Assembly (NCBI RefSeq): GCF_011170125.1
Contig: NZ_BLLN01000002.1
Location: 248,001 to 312,000 of the forward strand
Length of the DNA: 64,000 bases
Origin: Streptomyces diastaticus subsp. diastaticus
GTDB lineage: Bacteria; Actinomycetota; Actinomycetes; Streptomycetales; Streptomycetaceae
Direction of reading: 5' to 3'
Shown here: positions 24,527 to 33,807 of the stretch, in pieces
How positions within the stretch are numbered: position 1 is the stretch's first letter
Layout: each line of letters starts with the position of its first letter
Made by a program: the position numbers and the translations under genes
Notes under the pieces: model-generated
Database searches by the model: none
Seen by the model: only the letters and a program-made list of their open reading frames with translations
What the model was told of the DNA's origin: nothing

Positions 24527-25384
24527 ATGCCTTCTTTTGACACCACCTTCGCCACCCCCGGGCCCATCTCGGCCACCGTGCACGTGGAAGCCGGGTCCAT
24601 CCGCCTCGTCGCCGCCGACCGCGTCGACACCGTCGTGGACGTCCAGCCGCGCGACCCCGGGAAGGACCAGGACGTGCGTGCCGCCGAGCAGACGGAGGTC
24701 AGTCACCTGAGCGGCCTGCTGACCGTACGGACACCCAAGCAGCGCGCGCTGTTCGGGCGCACCGGGTCGGTCGACGTCACCGTGGAACTGCCCGCCGGGT
24801 CGCGGGCCGAGCTGACCGGGGCGTGGGCGCAGGTGTACGGCGAGGGCCGGCTCGGCGAGGTCCGCGTCCAGACCTCGGCGGGCGACGTACGCCTCGACTC
24901 CACCGGGCCGCTGCACGTGCGCGCCTCCTCCGGCAGCGTCACCGTGGAGCGGGTCGAGGGGACCGCGGAGATCACCACCAGCACGGGCAGCGTGCGGGTC
25001 GGCACGGTCAGCGGACCGGCCGTCCTGGGCAACTCGCACGGCACCACCACCGTCGGCGCCGCCCTCGGCGACCTGCGGGTGCGCGGCGCCAACGGCGACA
25101 TCCAGGTGGAGCGCGCCGAGGGGTCGGTCACCGCCGTCACCGCCCACGGTTCGGTGCGGATCGACGAGGTGGTGCGGGGCAGCGCGCGGCTGGAGACCTC
25201 GCACGGCTCGGTCGAGGTCGGTGTCCGCGAGGGCACGGCCGTCTGGGTCGACGCCCACTCCCACGCCGGGCAGGTCGTCAACGCCCTGGAGTCCTCCGAA
25301 GGACCCGACGAGGCCGAGGACACCGTCGAACTGCGGGCGCGCACCCGCTTCGGCACCATCCAGCTCCGGCGGGCCCGCGCCTGA
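24527..25384 (+). CDS. DUF4097-family beta-strand repeat protein
   Basis: 285 residues almost wholly built of short beta repeats (GDVRLDSTGPLHVRASSGSV, GSVRVGTVSGPA, GSVRIDEVVRGSARLETSHGSV), which is the DUF4097 putative adhesin-like beta-helix. There is no signal peptide or membrane segment, so this copy is cytosolic. Pairing with an upstream RHH regulator recurs in Streptomyces. Function unknown. ATG at 24527. Confidence 0.85.
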   Translation: MPSFDTTFATPGPISATVHVEAGSIRLVAADRVDTVVDVQPRDPGKDQDVRAAEQTEVSHLSGLLTVRTPKQRALFGRTGSVDVTVELPAGSRAELTGAWAQVYGEGRLGEVRVQTSAGDVRLDSTGPLHVRASSGSVTVERVEGTAEITTSTGSVRVGTVSGPAVLGNSHGTTTVGAALGDLRVRGANGDIQVERAEGSVTAVTAHGSVRIDEVVRGSARLETSHGSVEVGVREGTAVWVDAHSHAGQVVNALESSEGPDEAEDTVELRARTRFGTIQLRRARA

Positions 25385-25420
25385 CGCGCGAGTCGGCCCC
25401 GGCGCGCGGGAGCGCGGCGG

Positions 25421-25465
25421 GGCCGACGGGGCCGACGGGGCCGACGGGGCCGACGGGGCCGACGG
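25421..25465. repeat. 9-bp tandem repeat, five copies
   Basis: Unit GGCCGACGG is repeated five times with exact 9-bp period. In one frame this would encode a Gly-Ala-Asp repeat, but no gene context supports translation. Confidence 0.85.
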
Positions 25466-25552
25466 CCGCACCCTCCGCCGCCGCGGAAGCTCGCGGGGGG
25501 AGCCGCAGACCCGCAGACCCGCCCGTAGCCGCACGGCGCCGCAGCCGCAGGG

Positions 25553-25592
25553 CCCCGTAGAGCCGCGTAGAGCCCCGTAGAGCCTCGTAGAG
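25553..25592. repeat. 10-bp tandem repeat, four copies
   Basis: Units CCCCGTAGAG, CCGCGTAGAG, CCCCGTAGAG and CCTCGTAGAG follow head to tail. The shared GTAGAG core gives a TAG in every copy, so it is not coding in that frame. Confidence 0.85.
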
Positions 25593-25875
25593 CCGCCATC
25601 GGACGCTTTGTCGCACTTGATGATGGTATGAGCGTTTCGCGGCCAGGGGGGCGGGAAGGCCGTACGGAGCGGCAGTCCCGACCGGCGGCGCCTGCCCGCC
25701 TCCCCTTCGGGCACGCGGCCGCCTCAGCGGACGGCACCGCCCGTGGCGGCCTCACGGCCCAGGCCAGGTGGCCGCCCGGGCGCGGTCCCGTGGTCCGGCC
25801 GACAAACCGGCCCGGACCGCCGACACGGAGCACGGACCGGCACGAGACCCCCGGGACAGAGAGGAACGGCTCACC

Positions 25876-26271
25876 ATGACCACCGCACGCGAGATCATGA
25901 CCGGCGGCGCCCAGTGCGTCGGCGAGCAGGAGACCGCCCTGGAGGCGGCCCGGAGGATGACCACGCCGGAGGTCGGTGCCCTGCCCGTCCGCGGGACCGA
26001 CGACAGGCTCAAGGGCGTGGTCACCGACCGCGACATCGTGGTGAAGGTGCTCGGCGCGGGCAAGGACCCGGCAGAGACGAAGGCGGGTGAACTGGCACAG
26101 GGCGAGGCGGTGACCATCGGCGCCGACGACGGGGCCGAGGAGATCCTCGCCCCCATGACCACCTACAGGACCCGGCGCCTGCCGGTCATCGACGGGCACC
26201 GGCTGGTCGGCATGGTCTCCCAGGCGACGTCGCCCGAGCCCTGCCCGACCCCCAGGTGGGCGACCTCCTGA
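25876..26271 (+). CDS. CBS-domain protein, frameshifted near its 3' end
   Basis: Two CBS motifs are clear (AREIMTGGAQCVGEQETALEAARRM and LKGVVTDRDIVVKVL; then VTIGADDGAEEIL, RRLPVIDGHRLVGMVSQA). CBS pairs bind adenine nucleotides and sense energy state. As written, translation ends at 26271 with an unlikely SPEPCPTPRWATS tail. Shifting frame at 26224-26226 restores the usual end DVARALPDPQVGDLLTALSSD with a stop at 26291. The DNA looks one base short of GCCGACGTC. Either a recent mutation or a sequencing error. Confidence 0.82.
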   Translation: MTTAREIMTGGAQCVGEQETALEAARRMTTPEVGALPVRGTDDRLKGVVTDRDIVVKVLGAGKDPAETKAGELAQGEAVTIGADDGAEEILAPMTTYRTRRLPVIDGHRLVGMVSQATSPEPCPTPRWATS

Positions 26272-26404
26272 CCGCCCTCTCCAGCGACTGAGACCGAGCG
26301 CCGGGCGGGCCCCGCCGCCCCGTACGCGCTCCCCCTCCCGGGCCCGCGCCACCGGCGTCGGAGCCCCGCCCCCGACCACCGCACCAGCCCGCAGAGGACC
26401 GGCC

Positions 26405-26947
26405 ATGTCCAGTACCGCACTGCTCGTGATCGACATGATCAACACCTACGAGCACCAGGACGCCGAGACGCTGACGGCCTCGGTACGCCCCGTCGTGCCC
26501 ACGATGCGCGCGCTGATCGAACGGGCCCGGGCGGAGCGGACACCGGTCATCTACGTCAACGACAACTTCGGACGCTGGCGCTCGCACCACGACGAGCTCC
26601 TGGCCGCCGCCCTCCGCGGCCCCCACGCCGACCTGGTCGAGCCGATCCGGCCGGACGACACCTCGATGTTCGTGGTGAAGGCCCGCCACTCGGTCTTCTA
26701 CCAGACCCCGCTGGAGTACCTCCTCCAGCAGGAGGGCCTGCACCACCTCGTCCTGTGCGGGCAGGTCACCGAACAGTGCATCCTCTACTCCGCGCTCGAC
26801 GCCCACATCCGGCGCTTCCAGGTCACCGTCGCCGAGGACGCCGTCGCCCACATCCACCCCGATCTCGCGGACGCGGCGCTGCGGATGATGGAGCGGAACA
26901 TGGGCGCCGACGTCCTCCCCGCGGACCGGATCGACCTCAGGGCCTGA
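26405..26947 (+). CDS. Cysteine hydrolase (isochorismatase-like)
   Basis: 180 residues with the full catalytic triad of the family: D10 (LVIDMIN), K92 (VVKARHS) and C125 (GQVTEQCILYSA), plus the cis-peptide region before the cysteine. Members hydrolyse isochorismate, nicotinamide, ureidoacrylate or similar amides. The substrate here is unknown. Its last 11 bp overlap the convergent ABC transporter ATPase gene. Confidence 0.9.
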   Translation: MSSTALLVIDMINTYEHQDAETLTASVRPVVPTMRALIERARAERTPVIYVNDNFGRWRSHHDELLAAALRGPHADLVEPIRPDDTSMFVVKARHSVFYQTPLEYLLQQEGLHHLVLCGQVTEQCILYSALDAHIRRFQVTVAEDAVAHIHPDLADAALRMMERNMGADVLPADRIDLRA

Positions 26948-27632
26948 CCGGGACGGGCGCCCCCTGTGCGGTCAGCCGCCCGTCGACGACCCGCACCACC
27001 TGGTCCGCGCCGGACAGGTGGCGCGGGTCGTGGGTGACCAGGACGGTGGCCGTGGCGGTGCGGTGGGTGAGGTCGGTGAGCAGGTCCAGGACGGCGGCGC
27101 CGCGTTCGTGGTCGAGGGCGCTGGTCGGCTCGTCGACGAGGAGCACGCGCGGGCCGTTCATCAGGGCGCGGGCGATGTTGACGCGCTGCCGCTGTCCGCC
27201 GGAGAGCTGGTGCGGGCGGCGGTCGGCCTGCTCGGCGAGGCCGACCGCGTCGAGGAGTTCGCGGGCCCGCTCGCGCGCGGCGGCCTTGGGCCGCCCGTCG
27301 ATACGCGCCATCACCTGGAGCTGTTCGGCGGCGGTCAGGGCGGGCAGCAGGTTGGGCTGCTGGAAGACGATGCCGATGCGCGAGCGGCGCAGCGCGCTCA
27401 GCTCCCCCCGGCCGAGCCCGGCGGTCTCCTGCCCGGCGACGCGGACGGTGCCGCTGTCCGGCGTGATCAGCGTCGCGGCCACCGCGAGCAGGCTCGACTT
27501 GCCCGACCCGGACGGCCCGACGACCGCCGCGAGGCTGCCCTCCGGAACGTGCAGGCTGACCCGGTCGAGGGCGGTGAGACGGCTGTCGCCGTCGGGGTAG
27601 GTGAGGGTGACGTCGGTCAGTTCGAGGCTCAT
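26937..27632 (-). CDS. ABC transporter ATP-binding protein (MacB/LolD type)
   Basis: 231 residues, with Walker A GPSGSGKSS, Q-loop FQQPN, signature LSGGQRQR and Walker B VLLVDEP. The LolD/MacB subgroup works with FtsX-like permeases in mechanotransmission-type export rather than import. Start codon overlaps the permease stop by four bases (ATGA), so both are one operon. Substrate unknown, perhaps a lipid, peptide or antibiotic. Confidence 0.93.
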   Translation of the reverse strand: MSLELTDVTLTYPDGDSRLTALDRVSLHVPEGSLAAVVGPSGSGKSSLLAVAATLITPDSGTVRVAGQETAGLGRGELSALRRSRIGIVFQQPNLLPALTAAEQLQVMARIDGRPKAAARERARELLDAVGLAEQADRRPHQLSGGQRQRVNIARALMNGPRVLLVDEPTSALDHERGAAVLDLLTDLTHRTATATVLVTHDPRHLSGADQVVRVVDGRLTAQGAPVPVRP

Positions 27633-28717
27633 CGTGCGCTCCCCAGGGCGGTCAGCGGGTCGACGGAGGTGATGCGGCGGACGGAGAGGGCGGCGCCCAG
27701 CGCGCCGAGGGCGATCAGCACCGCGGCCGGTACGAGCACCGTCCCGGGCGCCAGGGAGAAGGGCACGGCGGAGCCGGAGACCAGCGCGCCGATCCCGGCG
27801 GCGAGGGCGGTGCCGAGCAGGGTGCCGGCGGTGAGCAGGACGAGGGCCTGGCCGAGGGCGTCGGTGAGCAGGCCGCGGGTGGGAGCGCCGAGTGCCTTGA
27901 GGACGGCGATGTCACCGGCGCGCTGAATGGTCCAGACGGTGAAGAAGGCCCCGATGACCAACGCGGAGATGGCGAAGAGGAAGCCCCGCATGAGTTGCAG
28001 CGAGCCGTTCTCGGAGGTGTACGAGCCGATCGCGGCGAGCGAGTCGTCGGTGGTGACGGTCCTCGTGTCGGCCGCCCGGTCGGCGGCGGGGAGCGCGGCG
28101 GCGTCCGCGTCCACGGCGACGACGGTGGCGGTCGTGGTGCCGCGCCCGGCCTCGGCGGCGCCGGGCGCGAGGTGCTGCCAGTCGGCGAGATGCGTCCACA
28201 CCACCGGCAGATGGCTGTAGGCGTCGTCGCCGCCGATCGACCTTACGGTGAACTGGCGGCCCGCGACGGCCACTTCGTCGCCCACCGCGTCGACCCCCAG
28301 CTCCTCGGCGGCCGGCTCGGTCAGCGCGATCTCGCCTTCGCCGACGTCCCCGGCGCCGATTCCGGAGTCGGGCCGGACACCGAAGGCGGCCACCGAGGCG
28401 TGGCGGTCGCCCGCCGCCGCCCGCACCGAGGCGATCCCGACCGGCTCGGCGGAACGCACGCCCTCGGCGCTGCCGAGTCGCTGCCACTGCTCCTCGCGGA
28501 CGACGGAGGAGGCGTACGACAGGTCTTCGCCGTCGGCCGGCGCGGCGAAGGCGATCCGGTCGGCGGGCAGGCGGGTCACCGCCGAGATGTTCTGCTGCCC
28601 GAGCCCCGCCGTCAGTCCCGACAGCAGTCCGACCAGAAGCGTGATCAGTACGATCACGGCCCCCATCAGCGCGAATCGCCCCTTGGCGAATCGCAGGTCC
28701 CGCCATGCGACGTACAT
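27629..28717 (-). CDS. FtsX/MacB-like ABC transporter permease
   Basis: 362 residues with the FtsX layout: one N-terminal transmembrane helix (FALMGAVIVLITLLVGLLSGL), a ~200-residue extracytoplasmic domain, then three C-terminal helices (LFAISALVIGAFFTVWTIQ; ALVLLTAGTLLGTALAAGIGALV; VLVPAAVLIALGALGAALSV). DevC/MacB relatives. First gene of a two-gene operon with the ATPase; divergent from a membrane protein across 248 bp. Confidence 0.9.
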   Translation of the reverse strand: MYVAWRDLRFAKGRFALMGAVIVLITLLVGLLSGLTAGLGQQNISAVTRLPADRIAFAAPADGEDLSYASSVVREEQWQRLGSAEGVRSAEPVGIASVRAAAGDRHASVAAFGVRPDSGIGAGDVGEGEIALTEPAAEELGVDAVGDEVAVAGRQFTVRSIGGDDAYSHLPVVWTHLADWQHLAPGAAEAGRGTTTATVVAVDADAAALPAADRAADTRTVTTDDSLAAIGSYTSENGSLQLMRGFLFAISALVIGAFFTVWTIQRAGDIAVLKALGAPTRGLLTDALGQALVLLTAGTLLGTALAAGIGALVSGSAVPFSLAPGTVLVPAAVLIALGALGAALSVRRITSVDPLTALGSAR

Positions 28718-28965
28718 CCCACCTCACTCCTTCTCGGGCCTCGCGGCCCGCTCGGATTGCCGTTGGTCCCACCGTCGCCGCCGGAGGGGGTCGCGGGCAT
28801 CGCGCGAGGGATGGCAGTTGGGGAGTCGGAGGGGGGAACGCCCACTCAACCTTTCGGTTGACCGGCCCCGGGCCGCCCGGCAGGGGCGCGGACGCGACAG
28901 AATGGCCGGACCGAACACAGACGCGAACGACCGCGGCCGAGGCGGCGGGGAACCCGGGGGGGGCC

Positions 28966-30096
28966 ATGGCAGGGGAGACCGGCGCGACGAGGGACGAGCA
29001 GCCACCGGCCGGCTCGGGCGGGTCACCGGAGGACACGCCGGGGCGTGGGTACCTCGTCGGCCTGTACACGGGCCTCGCCGCCATGCTGGTCGCGGTCGGG
29101 CTGCTGTTCGTCGTCCGGGGAGCCGTCGTCGAGCGGGACGCCTACCGCGCGGCGGAGCCCTGTGGGGTGCGGTCGGTGACGGACGACTGCGTGAAGCTGA
29201 CCCGGGCGACCGTCCAGGGCACCGACGACCAGGCGATCGGCCGGGGTGTGCGGCACTGGCTCCGCTACACGGCCGGTCCTTCCGCCACCGAGGAACGCGT
29301 CCGGATGGACGGCTCCTCCCCCGTCCACGACACCGTGCGGGCCGGCGACACGGTCACGCTCGTCCACTGGCGCGGCGAACTCGCCTCCGTCCGCCTCGGC
29401 GACGTGGCGCAGGAGACGCACGACTCCCCCGCACGCGGCTGGCGGATGCCGCTGGCCGTGGCGCTGGTCCTGCTCCTGCCCGGTGCCGCCTTCACCTGGT
29501 TCGCGCTCTGGTACCGGCGGCACGCCGCCGCTCCGCCGCGCGAGACGGTGGTGTTCCTGCCGATGACGGTGCTGCTCAGCGGTACCCTGCTCGGCGCGCT
29601 GAGCCTCTTCGGCGCCCTGGGGGCCGCGGACGTGGGTGAGGCGCTGCGCTTCCTGGCGGCGGCCGCCCCGCCGGTCGTGCTCGTCTCCGCGCTGACCACC
29701 TGGTTCTTCCGGCGTCGCAGCCGCAAGGCGGCCGACACCAGCGGCCTGGCGCCCGTCACCCCGGACGGCAGGCGCTGCCTCGGCGCCCAGGTGCACGGGC
29801 CCGTCCCGTACAGCCGCGACGGCTACGGCGTACTCGTCGTCGGCGACGGCCCGCCGACCGCCACACCCGACCCGCACGGCAAGGTCGCGCTCAGTCCGCT
29901 CCCGCCCACGCTGACCGTCGAGCGGGTGCGCGGCATCGAGTCCTCGGACCCGCGCGGCTGGCTGGAGCGGTACCGGTACGACGGAGTGGTGCTGGTCTGC
30001 CGCGACGGCGGCGAGCAGGTGCTGATCGGCACCTCCCGCCGGGAGGCGCCGCTGGTGTGGGGCGCGCTGCTGGCGGCCGGGACGGCCGGGGTCTGA
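28966..30096 (+). CDS. Hypothetical membrane protein, four transmembrane segments
   Basis: 376 residues. Transmembrane segments near 29-50 (YLVGLYTGLAAMLVAVGLLFV), 163-182 (LAVALVLLLPGAAFTWFALW), 197-216 and 224-243; the loop after the first segment has a Cys pair (EPCGVRSVTDDCVKL). A ~110-residue C-terminal cytosolic domain carries GIESSDPRGWLERYRYDGVVLVC. No recognised family. ATG at 28966. Confidence 0.75.
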   Translation: MAGETGATRDEQPPAGSGGSPEDTPGRGYLVGLYTGLAAMLVAVGLLFVVRGAVVERDAYRAAEPCGVRSVTDDCVKLTRATVQGTDDQAIGRGVRHWLRYTAGPSATEERVRMDGSSPVHDTVRAGDTVTLVHWRGELASVRLGDVAQETHDSPARGWRMPLAVALVLLLPGAAFTWFALWYRRHAAAPPRETVVFLPMTVLLSGTLLGALSLFGALGAADVGEALRFLAAAAPPVVLVSALTTWFFRRRSRKAADTSGLAPVTPDGRRCLGAQVHGPVPYSRDGYGVLVVGDGPPTATPDPHGKVALSPLPPTLTVERVRGIESSDPRGWLERYRYDGVVLVCRDGGEQVLIGTSRREAPLVWGALLAAGTAGV

Positions 30097-30585
30097 CTCC
30101 GGCCGCCCCACCCCCCGCACACGTTCCACCGAGGTCGCCGCCGCCCCGTCGCCGGCACTGAGCCTGCCGGCCATGGGCGGCGCCGCCGCGCACACGGCGC
30201 CCGTCGGCGGCTGCGAGGCCGGGGCCTCCGTGGCCGTACGGTCCGCCCCGGACCCGTCCGACGCCCTGACCCCGTCACGTCCCCCTCTCCGCCGGAGGCC
30301 AGCACGCCGAGCATCTGGGCCAGGGCGCCGGCCTCTCCGGGCAGCAGGCGACCGTGCTGCGCGGCAAGACCCGGTCCACGCTGTTCCCCACCACGATCAA
30401 CGGGCGCAGGTACGGCTCCGCCGCTCTCGTCCTGGACGTACTCGGGCTTTCGCCCGATGGGGCGGGAGTGCGTGCCGGGCGCCGTGGGCCTCGTGCGCGA
30501 CTCTGCGGATCTCCCCCAGGGCCTGTCCGGCACTGCTCGGCGAAAAGGTGTCCGGGCACGGCCGCGCCCGTCGGCCCGCAGCCGG
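30097..30585. other. Gene-free or decayed stretch before thiI 3' end
   Basis: 489 bp in which no frame has both sensible codon use and a credible protein. Short frames on both strands exist (for example + strand LSGQQATVLRGKTRSTLFP near 30330-30400) and could be remains of a gene, but I cannot assign one. Confidence 0.4.
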
Positions 30586-31854
30586 TCAGCCGGTGGTGCG
30601 GACCGGGCCCGGGGCGGGTGTCACGGCGGGGGCGGCCTCGTCGGCGCCCGGGCGCGTGACCTGGGCCGAGGCCAGCATCTCCTCGATGAGCTCGTCCGCG
30701 TCGAGGCGCTTCTCGAAGCCCGCGACATCCTCCAGCTTGGTCCTCAGCGAGACCTGGCGGGGCGCCAGGAGCTGGCAGCAGTCCTCGTCCGGGAGGACCG
30801 AGATCTCCGCCGTCCCGATCCGCCGGGCCTCGTCGATGATCTCCTGCTTCTCCCAGCCGATCAGCGGCCGCAGTACCGGCAGCGTCGCGGCCTCGTCCAC
30901 CAGCGCCATGTTGCTGAGCGTCTGGCTGGCGACCTGGCCGAGCGCGTCCCCGGTGACCACGGCCTGGGCGCGCAGCCGCCGGGCGAGGACCGAGGCGGCC
31001 CTGACCATCAACCGCCGCTGTCCGACCACCTGGAAGCGCCCGGCCCCGGCCACCGCCAGTTGCTTCTGCGCGTGGCCCAGCGCCACGATGTGCAGCTTGC
31101 CGGGCGGCTGGTAGCGGTTGAGTTCGCGGGCCAGCGCGTACGCCTTGAAGGCCGAGGCGGCGTTGGTGTACGGCGCGCCGGTGAAGTGGACGAAGTCGCA
31201 GCGCAGTCCGCGCCGCATGGCGCGATGGGCGGCGACCGGAGAGTCGTAGCCGCCGGAGAGCAGGACCAGGGCGCGGCCGCTGGTGCCGACGGGGAGGCCG
31301 CCCTGGCCAAAGTGGCGCAGGCCGGAGACGTAGGACTCCTTGCGGTCTATCTCCACCTCGACGCGTATGTCGGGGCGGGTCAGGTCCACGGGGAGGCCGT
31401 GGGCCTCCTGGATGCGGGCGCCGACGAGGCGTTCGAGTTGGGTGGAGGTGAGCGGGAAGGGCTTGTGGCGGCGGCGGGCGCGGACCGCGAAGGTGGTGCC
31501 GGGCGCGGCCCCGTCCAGGGCGCCGACGGCCGCCGCGACGATCGCCTCCTCGCTGGTCTCCACCCGCAGCGCGGGCTGCACGGCGACGAAACCCATGACC
31601 CGCCGGGCCCGGGCGATCAGCTCGTCCTGCGGGGCGTCGCCGCCGAGGACGGTGACGTTCTGCATCTCCTTGATCCAGACGGAGCCGGGGACGCCGCGCA
31701 GGGCGCCGCGCAGGTTGTCGTGGAGGCGCTCGACGAACAAGTGCCGGTTGCGGCCCTTGAGGAAGACCTCGCCGTGCTTCAGCAGGACGCAGGGGCCGAT
31801 CGGTACGGGTCCGGCCAGATCGGGGACGCCCTGGGCGGGCACGGCGGCGTTCAC
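30586..31854 (-). CDS. thiI: tRNA 4-thiouridine synthase ThiI (rhodanese-less)
   Basis: 422 residues. N-terminal ferredoxin-like and THUMP domains (about 15-175, GEVFLKGRNRHLF; RVEVEIDRKESYV), then the adenylating PP-loop SGGYDSPVA and conserved DCCQLLAPR containing the equivalent of catalytic Cys344. ThiI activates U8 of tRNA with ATP for sulphur insertion. The C-terminal rhodanese domain of E. coli ThiI is absent, as in many actinobacteria and firmicutes, so sulphur must come from a partner cysteine desulphurase. GTG 31854 with GAGGAG upstream. Confidence 0.93.
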   Translation of the reverse strand: MNAAVPAQGVPDLAGPVPIGPCVLLKHGEVFLKGRNRHLFVERLHDNLRGALRGVPGSVWIKEMQNVTVLGGDAPQDELIARARRVMGFVAVQPALRVETSEEAIVAAAVGALDGAAPGTTFAVRARRRHKPFPLTSTQLERLVGARIQEAHGLPVDLTRPDIRVEVEIDRKESYVSGLRHFGQGGLPVGTSGRALVLLSGGYDSPVAAHRAMRRGLRCDFVHFTGAPYTNAASAFKAYALARELNRYQPPGKLHIVALGHAQKQLAVAGAGRFQVVGQRRLMVRAASVLARRLRAQAVVTGDALGQVASQTLSNMALVDEAATLPVLRPLIGWEKQEIIDEARRIGTAEISVLPDEDCCQLLAPRQVSLRTKLEDVAGFEKRLDADELIEEMLASAQVTRPGADEAAPAVTPAPGPVRTTG

Positions 31855-31996
31855 GGTTACTCCTCGCGGGACAAAGACGGCGGCAGCGCCTCGGAGGGGC
31901 ACGAACCCGGGCCCCCGCCGGTCGGGCGGGCCGTCGTCCAGGTTAGACGGGCCATCCCGCGCGCCGCCCGGCCCTGTCCAGGACGCCCGCGTGGGA

Positions 31997-32012
31997 TGTT
32001 TCACGTGAAACA
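31997..32012. other. parS chromosome-partitioning site
   Basis: TGTTTCACGTGAAACA is a perfect match to the parS 16-mer bound by ParB (Spo0J); the palindrome extends to 20 bp (31995-32014). It lies in the intergenic gap between thiI and the ferredoxin reductase gene. In Streptomyces parS copies cluster around oriC, so this places the window on the origin-proximal arm. Confidence 0.93.
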
Positions 32013-32088
32013 TCGCGAGGTGGCACAGAAGGTCCGGGCCGGGACCTTCCGCGCCACCCCGCGCCGAGCCACCCCGCGCGGCCCGGGC

Positions 32089-33807
32089 TCAACCCGGCAG
32101 CCGCAGCCTGCTCCGGCGGGCCGCCGCCACCAGTTCGGGCACGGTGGCGAACTTGGTGCGTACCCGCCCGTCGCGCTTCCCGCTCTCCCGCTCGGCCCGC
32201 TCGATGGCGGCGAGCCCCCGGGCGTCGACCAGGCGCCGGTTGCGGCGCCGGGCCAGCCGGGCGAACTCCTTGGCGGAGCCGGCGGGTGTGGGAAGCTCGC
32301 CCGCCACCGCGTCGGCGAGCAGGGTGGTGACGGTCTCGGCGGCGCAGGCCCGGTTGGCGCCGATGCCACCGGAGGGACCGCGCTTGATCCAGCCGACCAC
32401 GTACTCGTTGACCCGCCCGCGCACCCGCCCGGCCTCGTGCGGCACGGTCCCGGTGGCCTCGTCGAAGGGCAGTCCGGGCACGGCCACACCCCGGTGACCG
32501 ATCGAGCGGACCACCAGCTCGGCCGGGATCTCCGTGCCGCCGGTGACCTGGATGCCGGTGACCGCCTGATCGCCGGTGAACGCGAGCGGCGCCGAGTGGA
32601 AGCGGAAGACGATGCGGCGGCCCGGCTCGGGCGGGAGCGACCAGTCGACCGCGGTGCGCGGGACCCCGCTGAGCATGCCCGCCTTGTCCAGCGGCCCTGC
32701 GGCGTCGATGGCCGCGCCGGTCCGCGGGTCGTGGTCGTCGACGAGGAGGTCGACGCCGTCGAGGTGGTGGAGGGCGAGCAGCTCGGTCCGGGTGTACGCG
32801 GCCTCCTCCGGGCCCCGGCGGCCGAGCAGCACCACCTCGCGGACGCGGCGCCCGCGCAGGGCGTCGAGCGCGTGGGCGGCGATGTCGGTGGCGGCGAGGG
32901 CGTCGGGGTCGGAGACGAGGATGCGGGCGACGTCGAGGGCGACGTTGCCGTTGCCGACCACGACGACGCGTTCGGCGTCCAGGGAGACGGCGTCGGGGGC
33001 GTGGTCGGGGTGGGCGTTGTACCAGGCGACGAGGCCGGTCGCGGAGAGGGAGCCGGGCAGCTCCTCGCCGGGTATGCCGAGCCGCCGGTCGGTGGCGGCG
33101 CCCACCGCGTAGATCACCGCGTCGTGGTGGGCGGCCAGTTCCTCGGCGCTCAGCTCCTTGCCGACCTCCAGGCCGAGCTGCATCCGGACGCGCGCGTGGT
33201 GGTGGAAGCGGGCGAACGCCTCGCCGGCCTTCTTGGTGGCCGGATGGTCGGGCGCCACCCCGTACCTGATCAGGCCGCCCGCGACGGGCAGCCGGTCGAC
33301 CAGGGTCACCTGGGCGTCGGTGTGCAGCAGCAGGTCCTCGGCGGCGTACATGCCGGCCGGTCCGGTGCCCACCACGGCGACCCGCAGCGGGGCGAAGTCG
33401 GCGGGCAGGGTGCGGGCGAAGCCGGGCGCCTCCCACTGACGGAACAGCGGTCCGCTGCGCGCGGGTGCGCCCGCCACCGCCTCCCGCTCCGGCTCGGCGG
33501 CCACCGCCTCCCGCTCCGCCCCGGCCGGTGCCGCCGGGGCCGGCGTCGCTGTCTGCTCCTCGTAGTAGGCGGCGTTGAGGGCCGCGTACTCGCGGTGGGC
33601 GGGCTTGAGGCGGTCGACCGGGAAGATCGCGTCGACCGGGCAGGCGTCGGCGCAGGCGCCGCAGTCGATGCAGGAGCGGGGGTCGATGTGCAGCATCTCG
33701 GTGCTGCCGAAGGCGCGTTCCTCGGGCGTGGGGTGGATGCAGTTGACCGGGCACACCGCGACACAGGTCGCGTCGTTGCAGCAGGTCTGGGTGATGGCGT
33801 AGGTCAT
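32089..33807 (-). CDS. Ferredoxin-NADP reductase with fused N-terminal ferredoxin (FprB-like)
   Basis: 572 residues. Residues 1-70 are a 7Fe/8Fe-type ferredoxin (CCNDATCVAVCPVNCIHP; CIDCGACADACPVDAIFP); after an Ala/Glu linker, residues ~125-572 are an adrenodoxin-reductase-like FAD/NADP fold (VVGTGPAGMYAAEDLL; VVVGNGNVALDVARIL; late GWIKRGPSGGIGANRACA). This is the M. tuberculosis FprB architecture: NADPH to FAD to built-in iron-sulphur clusters. It is followed 127 bp upstream-side by the diiron oxygenase gene on the same strand, so it is a likely electron donor to it. Confidence 0.92.
   Translation of the reverse strand: MTYAITQTCCNDATCVAVCPVNCIHPTPEERAFGSTEMLHIDPRSCIDCGACADACPVDAIFPVDRLKPAHREYAALNAAYYEEQTATPAPAAPAGAEREAVAAEPEREAVAGAPARSGPLFRQWEAPGFARTLPADFAPLRVAVVGTGPAGMYAAEDLLLHTDAQVTLVDRLPVAGGLIRYGVAPDHPATKKAGEAFARFHHHARVRMQLGLEVGKELSAEELAAHHDAVIYAVGAATDRRLGIPGEELPGSLSATGLVAWYNAHPDHAPDAVSLDAERVVVVGNGNVALDVARILVSDPDALAATDIAAHALDALRGRRVREVVLLGRRGPEEAAYTRTELLALHHLDGVDLLVDDHDPRTGAAIDAAGPLDKAGMLSGVPRTAVDWSLPPEPGRRIVFRFHSAPLAFTGDQAVTGIQVTGGTEIPAELVVRSIGHRGVAVPGLPFDEATGTVPHEAGRVRGRVNEYVVGWIKRGPSGGIGANRACAAETVTTLLADAVAGELPTPAGSAKEFARLARRRNRRLVDARGLAAIERAERESGKRDGRVRTKFATVPELVAAARRSRLRLPG

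Larger units (their letters stand above)
25385..25875. other. Gene-free stretch with two short tandem repeat blocks
   Basis: 491 bp between the DUF4097 gene and the CBS gene. It holds two minisatellite-like blocks (listed separately) and an AT-richer patch around 25600-25630 that may contain a promoter. No supported gene. Confidence 0.6.

Noticed and set aside
30097..30585. A decayed gene before thiI.
   Set aside because: Short frames on both strands have no coherent protein similarity I can name; left as unassigned DNA.
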